A stretch of 64,000 nucleotides of DNA from Zoroaster sp. YZ-2022 (taxonomy: Eukaryota; Echinodermata; Asteroidea; Forcipulatida; Zoroasteridae): contig CM055816.1 in NCBI GenBank assembly GCA_029582265.1, positions 36,924,857 through 36,988,856 of the forward strand, in the 5' to 3' direction. The position numbers and the translations under genes were made by a program. The notes below the pieces were generated by a model, which ran no database searches, was not told the origin of the DNA, and saw only the letters and a list, made by a program, of their open reading frames with translations. Of the stretch, positions 37,283 through 48,708 are shown in pieces (the stretch's first letter is position 1; each line of letters starts with the position of its first letter).

Positions 37283-37466
37283 TTTAACACTCAAAGACAC
37301 TCAAAATGTTTATGTCTCTTTTAACCCATTGACTTTGTGCAGTGCACTCAAATACACTCAAAATTTGTATGTAACTCCCAACCCATTGACTTTGTGCAGT
37401 GCACTCAAATACCTCTAAATTTGTATGTAACTCCCAACCCATTGACTTTGTGCAGTGCACTCAAAT
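37283..37466. repeat. 57-bp minisatellite in intron 3, A1 first block
   Basis: Three units of CCCATTGACTTTGTGCAGTG followed by CACTCAAATACACTCAAAATTTG. A second block is at 37980-38104. Confidence 0.85.
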
Positions 37467-37546
37467 AAATGCAAGGACATGTGGCTAGGAGGTAAAACTA
37501 AACCACTCAACAGTACAGCTCTGTGTGACTCTGTGGTTTGACCTAC

Positions 37547-37902
37547 TAACTAATAATAATAATAATAATAATGTGTGGATTTATATAGCGCACGTATCCA
37601 CCAACCAAGTGGTGCTCAAGGCGCATTATATTATTATCCCTGCTCATAAGGCTCATAAATCATTCCTGAAACCATCTCAGCTCCCTGGGGAGTATACAGC
37701 TCAATTGCTGCCATTTCTAGCGCATAAAGAGCAAACCAACTCTGCCTTCACAGGTAGCCATTTACCCCTGGGTGAGAGAAGCAATTATGATTAAGTGTCT
37801 TGCTCAAGGACACAAGTGTCACGGCCGTGATTCTGAACCCACATTATGTTGCTAACACCAGAACTTGAATCCGGTAAGCTAGACCGCTTGGCCACGACAC
37901 TC
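37547..37902 (-). mobile_element. tRNA-derived SINE, A1 intron copy 1
   Basis: On the minus strand: tRNA Leu/Ser-like head (TGGCC.AGCGGTCTAGC, B box GGTTC.AATC), a body with CCTTGAGCAAGACACTTAA, a tail with GCCTTGAGCACCAC and GCGCTATATAAATCC, then (ATT)n. No flanking duplication was identified. Confidence 0.85.
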
Positions 37903-37979
37903 CCAAAAATACTCAAGTGACTGTCTGTGAGTGCCGTGCTGACTGGGCCACCAGCCTGGCATAGAGTGTTAACCCTCTA

Positions 37980-38104
37980 TAGGTTTAACACTCAAAGACA
38001 CTCAAAATGTTTATGTCTCTAACCCATTGACTTTGTGCAGTGCACTCAAATACACTCAAAATTTGTATGTAACTCAACCCATTGACTTTGTGCAGTGCAC
38101 TCAA
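37980..38104. repeat. 57-bp minisatellite, A1 second block
   Basis: Two units of the same repeat as 37283-37466, between the two opposed SINEs. Confidence 0.8.
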
Positions 38105-38285
38105 ATAAATGCAAGGACATGTGGTAGGAGGTAAAACTAAAACCACTCAACAGTACATACACAGCTCTGTGACTCGGTGGTTTGACCTACTAATTGGCAA
38201 TGCACCCAAAAATACTCAAGTGACTGTCTGTGAGTGCCGTGCTGACTGGGCCAAATTTCAGCCTGGGCATAGGAGGGTTAATGGA

Positions 38286-38627
38286 GTGTCGTGGCCGAGC
38301 GGTCTAGCTTACCGGACTCAAGTTCTGGTGTTAGCAGCAGAATGTGGTTCGAATCCTGCCGTGACACTTGTGTCCTTGAGCAAGACACTTAACCATAATT
38401 GCTTCTCTCACCCAGGGGTTAAATGAGTACCTGTGAGGGCAGAGTTGGTTGATTAGCCCTATATGTGCTGTAATGGCAGCAATTGAGCTGTATACTCCCC
38501 AGGAGCTGAGATGGTTTCAGGAATGATTTAGAGCCCTGATGAGCAGGGGTAATAATAGAGCCTTGAGCACCACTCAGTTGGTGGATACGTGCGCTATATA
38601 AGTCCACACATTATTATTATTATTATT
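38286..38627 (+). mobile_element. tRNA-derived SINE, A1 intron copy 2 (opposite orientation)
   Basis: Same family as 37547-37902 but on the plus strand, ending in (ATT)n at 38609-38627. The pair could form a large hairpin in the transcript. Confidence 0.85.
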
Positions 38628-38954
38628 TCTCTTCTGTCTCTAGCTGGCTGCACCGAGAGTGAATGATTTCCCATGTCTAAATTGTCTTTTTAATTACTTT
38701 GTGTTATAGGAACTTGTGAAGCCAGTGTCCCATCCACTCAGTCGGGCCTCCCCGTTATCTCGAAGAGGGCAGCATCGTCCATGGACTGTAGAAGAGAAGA
38801 GAGACGTCATGAGGGACTACAGAGATTTTTTCTGATGAAGAAACTACCCGGCAAACGTGACATTGAAACGGCTCTGTCCTGTGGCACTCGCGACTCGAAC
38901 GTGGCGGAACATTAAAGACTTTTGCAAAACACAATGAAGCTCTATCAAAGTTGA

Positions 38955-39634
38955 AAGTTAGAGTGAACTGAAAAGGTATTGTACGCCTTATGAACAGACA
39001 ATAGAAAACAAGTTAAGCCAAAAGACAAATGTACTCCAAATTGCCCAGCGAGCAGATTTATCATTCCTGTGTTCATTGACTAATTATATGACTATTTATG
39101 CTGACTAATTATGCGGAAGATGCTTACAGATAGTTAATATCTCCCAAGCACTAAGAAAACATTATGCCATATGCCTAAAGTGCAGGTAATCATCACAGAC
39201 AGTGATTGTGTATGTTGTCCTCAATTTGATAGATACTACCCAAATTGTACCACTGTCCTCCGTTTGATAGAATACCAAGTATCGTCTCAGTTTGCTGTGG
39301 TCTACATGTATGGGTGGGTGGTGTCAGGCATCGGAATTTTTTTTAAATTGTTTTTTCACTAACCAGTTTTTGCTCAGCCAAATGTAAGAGTGTTGGTCGA
39401 TTGTCACCCTCCCCCAGCTCAATGTTGTAGAGGGTTGCGTGTACATTAGGCTGTCTATTCCTACCTCCATGGTCTGTTCGTACAAAGTGGGACTGCATAC
39501 AATGACTCAACATTGAGCTGGGGGTGTGGGGTACGGTCCACCTCGAGGAAAACATTTCTTACCCTAGGTTCACCCGGCAAGGTTTGTAGGGGGTACAATA
39601 CTTCTGAAAAAGAAATAACTTCACACAGTCAAAG
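38955..39634. other. Region downstream of recombinase gene, unit A1
   Basis: Likely 3' UTR and spacer. A short dispersed duplication (TGTCCTC..TTTGATAGA) lies at 39211-39270 and an imperfect hairpin (CCCAGCTCAATGTTG / CAACATTGAGCTGGG) at 39411-39522. No gene. The equivalents are 50005-50717 in A2 and 62924-63288 in A3. Confidence 0.6.
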
Positions 39635-39964
39635 TAGAAAGTTTTTATTATGCTTGTAATTTATTTTTGTAATATCTGAACCCACCCAAAAAGAATTTCA
39701 ACATTTGAATAGACATGCATGCTTATCCTAAAGATAATTTGAGTGGATTATTACTAATATTTTTTTAATTACCATAAAATGTCCATCAACAAATGTACGG
39801 AAAAGTGAGGTAACTTTTTCCTTCCAATTTTTATTGAAAGTTGAGGGTGAAAAAATAAATAAAAATATAACAAAATGAAGTAAATCAACTCAAATTAGTT
39901 CTAGTATAAGCCTGCATGTCCATTCACATGTTGAAACATTTTTTGGTCGGGTTCAGGTACTTAA

Positions 39965-40471
39965 AGAGGCACTCTAAGGTCAAATTCAGTTTTGTGATGC
40001 ACTCATTTTCCAATAGATAGAGTCCTTATTAAAGTGTGAAAAAATTACAAGTCTCTAACATCACTTTAAAGTGGTGTAACATCATTTTATTTGATACCCT
40101 TTCAGAGCGATATTTGAAACATGACGTAACTATTTTCTTACAGTAAATGAGTCTGTAACATTCCATACAGGAATTTTTGGTTTGTCAAAAAGTCAATTTC
40201 AACGCCGATTTGATCAAATATTGTGGAGATTCAGGAATGAACTGTAAATTCACTGTACAAAAATGTACAGATCCATTTAGTTGAAATGTGACGTCACTGT
40301 TGTCTTTGGATGTTAACAAATTTCACACAGGAAGGTTATTAAAAAAAAGGACATTTTACATCACTTTAAAGTGAGGTTAGAGACTAATTTTTTTAGTTAT
40401 TTGTTCACACTTTAGTAAGGACTCTAGTTATTGGAAAATCACAAAACTGAATTGGACCTTAGAGCCCCTCC
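39965..40471. mobile_element. MITE with about 110-bp TIRs, A1 copy a
   Basis: The left end GGCACTCTAAGGTCAAATTC..TTTTGTGAT..CCAATA..AGAGTCCTTA is repeated inverted at the right end (..CTAGTTATTGGAAAATCACAAAACTGAATTGGACCTTAGAG). No ORF. Confidence 0.8.
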
Positions 40472-40518
40472 ACAAAAATGAATAAATTATGCAAACTTTT
40501 AGAGTGTTCATTTATGTT

Positions 40519-40856
40519 CTTAAATGTATATTTCCATTTTATTTGATACCCTTTCAGAGCGATATTTGAAACATGACGTAACTATTTTCTTACAGTAAAT
40601 GAGTCTGTAACATTCCATACAGGAAATCTTGTTTTTTTAAAAGTAAATTTCAATGCCGATTTGATCAAATATTGTGGAGATTCAGGAATGTTAACAAATT
40701 TCACACAGGAAGGTTATCAAATAACATGACATTTTACATCACTTTAACGTGAGGGTAGAGACTAATTTTTGGATATTTTTCACACTTTAGTAAGGACTCT
40801 AGTTATTGGAAAATCACAAAACAAAATTTGACCTTAGAGCCCTCCACAAAAAATGA
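40519..40856. mobile_element. MITE of the same family, A1 copy b (left end missing)
   Basis: Matches the internal and right-end part of copy a, beginning at TTTGATACCCTTTCAGAGCG. 40857-41400 is AT-rich with no feature seen. Confidence 0.75.
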
Positions 40857-41400
40857 TTAAATTATGCTAACTTTTAGATTGTTCATTTATGTTATTAAAT
40901 GTATATTTCCTAAATTATTTATTGGTTTTGTAAACATTAGCACCTCTGTGTCGTATATTCATTAATTAATTTCATACTGCGTACTTCGTTTCGATTCAGT
41001 GATTGATGATCTAATACATAAAACGTCATGAAGTTACCAAAAGTAATATTTTTATAGTTTCTCATAAAGTACTTATGGGAATAACATTAAATGTAGTACC
41101 CAAATCACATGCATATAATTAATAAGCATGCATATGCATTTTCATTAAATTTTCATCTTGTTTATTATAGCAATTTCAAAAGTTTCATTAAGTCACTGTT
41201 GGACTACGTGTCGTGTACATTTACAGTTATTGGGGGCATCAGTTTTCAAAAACTGGAGTTGATTACTCAGAAACTAATCTATGGGATAGTCATCATTATG
41301 AATGAACTGGTCAAAATATAGTAAGTTATCTATTACTAATAACTGTAACTGTTACAGTTATTACATAAACCACAATAAAGGGGCCACTTTCCTACTGTCA

Positions 41401-42187
41401 CATTAGCAGCTTTTATTATGCTTTGTAATTTTTTTTATATCTGAACCCACCCAAAAAGAATGTCAACATTTGAATAGACATGCATGCTTATCCTACAGAT
41501 AATTTGAGTGGATTATTACTATTATTTTTTGAATTACCAAAAAATTTCCATCAACAAATGTACGGAAAAGTGAGGTAACTTTTTCCGTCCAATTTTATGG
41601 AAAGTTGAGGGTGAAAAAATAAATAAAATATATAAAAATTAACTAAATCAACTCAAATTAGTTCTAGTATAAGACTGCATGTCCATTCACATGTTGAAAC
41701 ATTTTTTTGTCTGGTTCAGGTATACTTAAAGAGGCACTCTAAGGTCAAATTCAGTTTTGTGATGCACTCATTTTTCAATACATAGAGTCCTTATTAAAGT
41801 GTGAAAAATTACAACTCTCTAACTTCACTTTAAAGTGGTGTAACATATCATTTTATTTGATGCCCTTTCAGAGCGATATTTGAAACATGACGTCACTATT
41901 TTCTTACAGTAAATGAGTCTGTAACATTCCATACAGGAATTTTTTGTTTTAAAAAAAGTAAATTTCAATGCCGATTTGATGAAATATTGTGGAGATTCAG
42001 GAATGAACTGCAAATTCACTGTACAAAATGTAGAGATCCATTTAGTTGAAATGTGACGTCACTGTTGTCTTTGGATGTTAACAAATTTCACACAGGAAGG
42101 TTATCAAATAAAATGACATTTTACATCACTTTAACGTGAGGTTAGAGACAAATTTTTCTGGTTATTTTTTCACACTTTAGTAAGGAC
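41401..42187. repeat. Duplicated spacer plus MITE copy c, unit A1
   Basis: 41401-41727 repeats 39635-39964 (TGAACCCACCCAAAAAGAAT..GACATGCATGCTTATCC), followed by a third MITE copy from 41728. That copy stops inside its right terminal repeat (TAGTAAGGACTC) where the helicase fragment begins. Confidence 0.8.
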
Positions 42188-42539
42188 TCAAGTCCAGCGA
42201 AAGTCATTTAAAAAGATGACTTCAGCCTTCTCTGCACCAACCCACGCAAAAGTTTTTAGTACAATTTCTATAAATCTTGTTAATTGGATTCAAAAGGAAT
42301 GTTTTCCCACAATTTGCTGGTCCAGTAATCATGATGTTACGGTATTTTCCCTACTACCGACAAGAATTGTTTTAACTGCATCCGAAAATGCGTTTTTACA
42401 CACACCGTTGTTAAGAAGAACCTCTTCAGCACATGTTAGCCATTCGCCCATCAACAGCTCTTGCCTGTTGTAGAATTTCGAGGCGATTTAGTCCTACTCT
42501 TTCGAGATTACGTGGAGCGTCTTCCATCTGCCACGCGTC
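42188..42539 (-). pseudogene. Superfamily-3 helicase exon fragment, copy A1
   Basis: A minus-strand counterpart of 53285-53637 with an additional frame break near 42350. It begins at a splice-acceptor-like TTATTTTTAG and is cut off after the Walker B region, where MITE sequence begins. Confidence 0.7.
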
Positions 42540-42717
42540 CTAAAAATAAGTAAATTATAAATAAGAAAACATACAATATCAAATAGAAATCAGTGTTATA
42601 TTTACCTTATGTTGCTGATATTATTATTATTTTTTAATTGTCACAGTGTAATGTATTATACATTGAATGTAACACGGGGACAACGTTGAAATAAACGTTT
42701 CTTTAATAAATGAATTA

Positions 42718-43064
42718 ATGAATAATAATAAGAATAATGTGGATTTATATAGCGCACGTATCCACCAACTAAGTGGTGCTCAAGGCGCATTATATTATTA
42801 TCCCTGATCATAAGGCTCATAAATCATTCCTGAAACCATCTCAGCCCCTGGGAGTATACAACTCAATTGCTGCCATTTCTAGCGCATATAGAGCAAAACC
42901 AACTCTGCCTTCACAGGTACCCATTTAACCCCTGGGTGGAAAGAAGCAATTATGATTAAGTGTCTTGCTCAGGACACAAGTGTCATGGCCGTGATTCGAA
43001 CCCACATTATGTTGCTAACACCAGAACTTGAATCCGGTAAGCTAGACTGCTCGGCCACGACACC
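42718..43064 (-). mobile_element. tRNA-derived SINE between helicase fragment and HUH ORF, A1
   Basis: Same SINE family as 37547-37902: (ATT)n tail, body and tRNA-like head in minus orientation. Confidence 0.85.
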
Positions 43065-43417
43065 CCATGCCATATCAAACACAAATGACCATCAAATTCT
43101 CCACCATGCGTTTGTCATTATTTCATGTATACTCAATGGCAATTATTTAGAATTATATATTTTTAAAGTTCCCGCGTGTTCAGAAATCTGGCGTAACGAC
43201 AGGGTGGTTAGAACGGGTGAGGGTCAAACACACTCCCTCCGTGACCCCCCCAAAAAGGAAACAATACACCGGATGATGATAAATACAAAAAAATGGGGAA
43301 AAAAGACAATTTGGCAGTGGGGGGGGGTAGAGTGTTTACATGGTGGAATAGATCATTTGTTAAGCTGTACAATTATGCAATCATGTGGTTATTTACTAGT
43401 TTTCTTTAAATACCTTT

Positions 43418-44041
43418 ATGACTTGGTTGATAACTTATAGTCGGGCTGACGAGAAAGTAGTTCGCGATAGCGCGGCCTTTGCCGACATAGTCCTGGATGC
43501 GTTCGCAACTTTAGATCATCCTGTGACGGTGATGTGCTGGTGCTGTTGTAAGGAGAGGCACTTGAATGGTGAGTTCCATTACCACATGGCCATAAAACTG
43601 GAAGTCGCCAGGCGCTGGATGCAAGTGCGAAATTTAATAGCTACTAATTACGGTGTAAACGTAAACTTTTCAGCCAATCACGATAACTATTTCACTGCAT
43701 GGCAGTACGTCACCAAAGAAGACGAACATGCTATTATGTCTGAGGGCCATCCCGATTTATTAAATGCACCCCCTCCGCGTACAGCTAGTGCTTCAAGTAT
43801 ACGTCACAGCCTCGTAGAACGCCCCGCCAAGAGAAAGAAAAGGTCCCGCCTGTCGGCCTTTGAGGTCAGCGAACTAGTTGTTTCTAAAGGATTCAAGACG
43901 CGTTTGGAGTTAATGGCGTTCGCCAAGAACCAAAAAACATTCGGTCAAACGGATTTAGCAGACTTCATAATGCCCCTCGGCGAGAGAGTCGTCAAGTACA
44001 CTTGTCGGACTCGGCGCCCCGCCCCCCCCCCCCCCCAATAA
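43418..44041 (+). CDS. HUH endonuclease (Rep-type), copy A1
   Basis: 207 residues. An HUH motif (residues about 52-60, EFHYHMAIK) gives the metal-binding His-x-His. A downstream AWQYVTKED supplies the Tyr and Lys of the catalytic motif of rolling-circle initiator (Rep) and related transposon nucleases. A basic cluster PAKRKKRSR may be a nuclear signal. The C-terminal half is a helical linker (SAFEVSELVVSKGF, QKTFGQTDLADFI). Expected activity is site-specific single-strand nicking with covalent linkage to DNA 5' ends. Family members usually continue into an SF3 helicase; here the ORF ends in a poly-Pro run from a C tract beside a donor-like CTGTAAGT (44042). It differs from A2 by several substitutions near the end (MPLGE versus MNRGE). 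Confidence 0.8.
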   Translation: MTWLITYSRADEKVVRDSAAFADIVLDAFATLDHPVTVMCWCCCKERHLNGEFHYHMAIKLEVARRWMQVRNLIATNYGVNVNFSANHDNYFTAWQYVTKEDEHAIMSEGHPDLLNAPPPRTASASSIRHSLVERPAKRKKRSRLSAFEVSELVVSKGFKTRLELMAFAKNQKTFGQTDLADFIMPLGERVVKYTCRTRRPAPPPPQ

Positions 44042-44960
44042 CTGTAAGTGTACACCGTCCATGGTGGTTCCACTCCTGCAAATGAACGCCATACGTAGTC
44101 CAACAGTGACTTTTATATATACCCGATTTCAACATTCACCGGAATAAATGACCGGTCACACTGCAGCGATAACGAGTAAGGAGAACGGATGTTTTTTCTT
44201 CTCATTATCACTACCAGTACAATCTTTTGTTTTCTCACCTGCTGCAGCTGGCCATGTTCAATTTGGCAGGGTGCCAAGTTGGAAGATTGCCAAACATTGC
44301 ATCACCCGCCAGGCTGTCGCCGGTCGCCCGTCGACGGTCGACATTTAAAATTTGTGTTTCTAAAGTTATCAATGATGCGCCTTCACGATGAAGGTTTGCC
44401 AAATTCAGAGGTATACATATGCAATTGGAGATATCTAATTTTAATTTGGGGTTATGGCGTTAAGTTTTCGCAAATTGTTGAAAACATGCACGGTCGACCC
44501 TATAATTATAAACAAAGTTATTATTATATATTTACTTATTACTTGAGTGGTCGATCGTCAAATAAAACAATGGTAACACTTACAACGGAGGGTAAACACG
44601 CGTAGCACGATAAACGTAAAAAATTCTAGAAGATTTAACACCACTATTTTATCAACTCATATTCATTCGAAGGTATCGGGGGTGGTCAATTTACTTGTGG
44701 TCCTCTAGGGTTAATCGTTGTACGATCGCCCAACCCTATAAACTAAAACTTTATGTATTATAACCACATGCCACTATTTTTACACAATTAATAAGATATA
44801 ACACATTTGAAAAAATACGGCCGGACAAAGTACATTTTTCACAATTGTATTTAGTATGAGGATGGTAGTTAATGTTTTAGAGAGTTTTATATTAGTTATG
44901 ATTTGGATAGAGGTGGCATGCCATTGGAGAGTCATTGTTATGTGGACGGCGTGTCAGGCC
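44042..44960 (+). other. HUH downstream region, unit A1
   Basis: A donor-like GTAAGT at 44044 is followed by a possible acceptor CACCTGCTGCAG (about 44248). 44315-44342 holds a degenerate GTCGAC-type repeat array. Beyond that it is AT-rich with no supported gene. Confidence 0.5.
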
Positions 44961-44963
44961 GGC

Positions 44964-44977
44964 CTTATATGTAAAAG
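44964..44977 (+). promoter_or_regulatory. TATA-like element, A1 end
   Basis: GGCCTTATATGTAAAAGGGG, followed about 25-30 nt on by a CATCATTACAG start-like region. It lies directly upstream of the A2 leader and is the weaker variant of the element at 56069. Confidence 0.5.
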
Positions 44978-45046
44978 GGGACATATAGACTGCATCATTA
45001 CAGCTCATTGCATTGAATCGTACGGTGACTGCGTGTATGGGTGTAC

Positions 45047-45450
45047 GTGTTAATCACGTCAAGTGAGGTCTTCCATGTAAATTCATACTAGCCAACCGAG
45101 CACGCGATGCAAAACGAGGACGTCCTCGATTTGAAATAACGTCAAAATTGGCAACTCTGAGCATATTTATGACGGCCAGTGAAATATCTCACGTTTTGAA
45201 AGCCGTCCTCGGTCTTATGAGAAAACCGACGGAGTGTGACGTAACACATTCGTCCGGGACTTTACGGAATCGCCTGGAAATGTACCAGCGCCCTCTAGTT
45301 ACAATACTTTTGACATGTGGAGACGCGTTTGTTGTTGTTGTCATCAGCATAGATGCTTTTTGGTATACTCAAAGATAGCGTCCTTTCCACCAGTGCGTGC
45401 CTGCTAGTGCTAGAGAGAAGACGGTATTTTCAGCCGCTCACAAGATACAG
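45047..45450 (+). promoter_or_regulatory. Putative leader exon, unit A2
   Basis: Counterpart of 32221-32628, here preceded by a TATA-like element 70-80 bp upstream. Donor GTAAGC at 45451. Confidence 0.45.
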
Positions 45451-45817
45451 GTAAGCCAAGTCAAGTGTACTATTACTAACGATTTAAGTACTAAAATGTG
45501 TCTATAGAAAATTACTGGCAATTTTAAAAGTATGCTCTCAGTCTCAGATGCATTTTGTTATTTAGGCTAAGTTCAATGCAACGTTTGTCGTAGGCTGCCT
45601 GTAGGTGTAATCATTTAATATAATGACATTAACATGTAATATAATAATTTGCGATCACAGCCTCTTGGGTTTAATATTATGAAATGCCACATAGCTGACT
45701 TATTATAACTCTTTTATAATCATTATATTTTAAGTTTATTGAACAATACATTATACGAAACACAGTATAGAGCTGTGTCATTTAACACCAAACTAGGGTC
45801 CTATTTATATGGAAACA

Positions 45818-46068
45818 GGTCAACTCGTACTCAAACCAACTCGTACTCCAACCAACTCGTGCTCATTTGGTCAACTCGTACTCGTGCCAATCATTACTCC
45901 AACCAACTCGTACTTCAACCAACTCGTGCTTCATAAATGGCTCCAAACCAACTCGTACGAGTTGGTTGGGGCAATGAGTTGGTTGAAGTACGAGTTGGTT
46001 GGGGTACGGGGTTGGTTGGAGTACGAGTTGGTTGGGTACGAGTTGGTTGGGGTAATGAGTTGACCCGA
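45818..46068. repeat. Iteron-like inverted repeat array, unit A2
   Basis: Same structure as 32991-33230, with direct CCAACCAACTCGTACT units then inverted units. Unit number and spacing differ slightly from A1. Confidence 0.9.
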
Positions 46069-46222
46069 ATTTCTATTTATATAGTATTAGTAATTGATGG
46101 TTGAAGGCCATGGTGTGGATGAATTTCCGTGTGGATGATAGTAAAACTATACTACTTTTACTAGTATAACTATAGTAGTAAACTTGCGGGTACAACCATG
46201 TGTAACTAGTAATCTTTGAGGA

Positions 46223-46322
46223 GTGTTGGCTTTTGAAAAAGAGCCCTTGGTGGTCTAGACATTTTGAGCAGAGTACACTGTTCAAAGCGACGACCACCAA
46301 CGGCTCTTTTCAGAGCCAACAC
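46223..46322. repeat. Hairpin, unit A2
   Basis: Counterpart of 33384-33480. Confidence 0.8.
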
Positions 46323-46324
46323 TC

Positions 46325-47062
46325 ATACACAAAGACACATGTATACCACAGTTGACCTGATTTTTGGCAGATTATACGGTAACCAAACTCTCAATAATAA
46401 ATCACCATCAGCCATTGAGACCAATAAACCATACCAAGCCTCCATCATCCATTACTGGGATTTTCAGCAGTTATTTAAACACAGACTTTCCATAGTAACC
46501 TACCACCAGCCACTGAGTCTGGAACAGTAATATGCCCTGCAATATGTCAATCACAAACCACTTAAACCAACGGACATATGAGGCATTATGTTACTATGCA
46601 ATATAGCTATGACGAGCCACTGCCTACCATAGCAATGGCTTGTAGTGGCGTGAATGGCTTGCTTGAGAAATTTCACTGATTGTAGGAGGGTTAGTCTGTA
46701 TTAACCCTCCTGCAATCACTGAAATCTTTTAAGCAAGCCATGCAGGCCACTACAAGCCATTGCTATGGTAGGCAGTGGCTCCCCATAGCTATACTGCATA
46801 GTAACATAATGCTTCATATGTCTGTTGGTTTTAGTGCTTTGTGATTGACATATTGCAGGGCATAATACTTTGTTCCAGACTCAGTGGCTGGTGGTAGGTT
46901 ACTATGGAGAGTCTGTGTTTACCAAATAACTACTGAAAATCCCAATGGGGGCTTTGTATGGTTTATTGTTCTCAATGGCTGATGGTGAATTATTAATGAG
47001 AGTTTGGTTTAACCTGCTAACAATAAAAGGTCAACTGTGGTATACATGTGTCTTTGTATGTA
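46325..47062. repeat. 738-bp palindrome, unit A2
   Basis: Counterpart of 33501-34205, but the arms extend further out (ACAAAGACACATGTATACC / GGTATACATGTGTCTTTGT), showing that the A1 palindrome lost its left tip. Confidence 0.9.
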
Positions 47063-47417
47063 CAATGGAGATTACTTCAAAGGGGCAGTGTGGCTTATAT
47101 GCACAAACAATGTGTGTACAACACATTGGACATTTTGTGGTTTACAGTGGCCTCTATGTGGGAGGGCTAATTCAGGTTTGTGATTTATATTATTTTTCCC
47201 CAGTGAGTCAATGCGTATGCTATAAGTATCTTGAGCAACATGGAACGCAGGGGTCGTCACCAAAAAGAAGTTGCCCTGTAAAGTAAGTACCTTACACACA
47301 TTAACCCTTCTATACATGCAGTCTCCAAAATGCTGCAACAAAAAACTGCTGAGTACACAATGCTTTTTGTGTGCATGCCTCAAAATATTGCATACTGTAC
47401 ACAAGAATGGTACATGG

Positions 47418-47513
47418 AGTAGTATGTTAGATGGGGTTCTAGGGACAACTACTAAAAATGATTTTACAAATCATTTTTAGTAGTTGTCTTAGAACCCCAT
47501 CTAACATACTACT
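47418..47513. repeat. Palindrome in intron, unit A2
   Basis: Near-perfect inverted arms of about 46 bp, as at 34591-34687. Confidence 0.9.
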
Positions 47514-48708
47514 CATGGATACCCCAAAATGCCCCTGGGTATGGGACAAAAACCAAACTGTTCTGATCCTCACACAGTACGTGTATATCGCAATTTACTG
47601 CACTGGTTTATTTCAAGTTAGCCTTGCAATGAAACAAAGCAGGTGGCTGCTTCAGTTTACCTCATCTCTCTGAAGAGCCTTGGCTATGCCATTAATCATT
47701 AGATAAGAAAGTGCGTACCACAATATGTCCCAGTTGAGACATTTTGAAGTATGGGTCCACTTTGTGAAGAACTACACTGATAATAGGAGGGTTAATGGGG
47801 TTTGGCCGTAGCCTCCCCCCCCTTCCTTTCACTGCAGCCTTCCCAGATCGAAAACAGCGTGTATCCACTGGTGATAAATATGTTCTGTTTTATTTCATTG
47901 TAGCTGGTCCACCCATCATCGCCACAGTGCAGGGATGACGGTGGCCAACCAACCCTTTCAGTGTTACCCTGAAGCCTCGGGATGTCATAGCAGCCCGACT
48001 AACGAGCCACAGCTCACCTGACGATTTTGAACCCGATGAGAACTGCGGCGTGACAGTCATGCAGACCAGTAATATGGGTGGTCAAAGGAAATGGGACAAA
48101 AAACACTTTTGTTTTTACTGTGACGAACCTCAGGCTAAGTTGCCCCGTCATCTTCGGTCTTGCCATAAGGAAGAAAGAGAAGTTGTAGATATTACCTCTG
48201 AGACCGACCGTAGTGCCCGTAACAATCTTCTGTTGAAAATACGTAATGTTGGTAATCACAGACACAATTGCAAAGTACTTCGAGAGGGTGAGGGTGTCCT
48301 CATTGTGGCATATAGGCCCAATCATAAGGCAGATCCCCATGACTATGGACCGTGCATATATTGTTTTGGTTATTATGTACGCAGCGATCTTTGGAGACCG
48401 GTGCCAATTAAGCCTGTGCTCAATGCACATACTGATGGAGGGTGTAGGCGTGGACGAGTGGTTCACAAGAGTGATTTGTTGAAACCTCCTCCTGTTGGTG
48501 TATCTTTCAAGTTGAACAAAGTTTTAAGTCCCATGAAGAGAGATGATATATCTATCATAGTCAAAACCGATTCACTGATTATCGAAGTAGCCAAACGTGA
48601 ATACCTGAAGCTCGGCCACGACGTAGCTCAACATGGCTATATCCGAAACAAGCTACGCGAATTGGGTCGCCTCGTCATCCAACTGCGAAAAAACACCAAC
48701 CTACCAAA

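Larger units (their letters stand above)
34404..38954 (+). pseudogene. Zinc finger / tyrosine recombinase / SANT protein gene, copy A1
   Basis: Coding exons by comparison with A2/A3: 34404-34445 (MERRGRHQKKLPCK), 35079-36940, 37107-37181 (acidic Ser/Asp tail) and 38710-38954 (Myb/SANT-like), with GTAAGT or GTACGT donors and TAG/CAG acceptors. The catalytic region 35980-36591 is open here and includes FNRRRQGEV; 36593 onward carries RSTKLRKHVAT and GHDLRVHREYY. The codon that is a stop in A3 (59830) is GAA (Glu) here, so the N-terminal and catalytic parts form one exon. Several 1-nt indels (about 35215, 35275, 35350, 35395, 36545) break the frame, many in homopolymers. Role by family: DNA strand exchange, probably transposon integration and excision. 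Confidence 0.8.
32221..45046 (+). repeat. Tandem unit A1 (12.8 kb)
   Basis: Starts at GTGTTAATCACGTCAAGTGA, which recurs at 45047 and 56150. Contents in order: leader exon, iteron-like inverted array, hairpin, large palindrome, four coding exons of the recombinase gene with two SINEs, MITE block, helicase fragment (-), SINE (-), HUH ORF (+), TATA-like element. It is near-identical to A2 and A3 apart from short indels and some substitutions. Confidence 0.95.

Noticed and set aside
48014..48466. 150-residue minus-strand ORF, repeated at 59122
   Set aside because: Antisense of the zinc-finger part of the recombinase gene; no family features.
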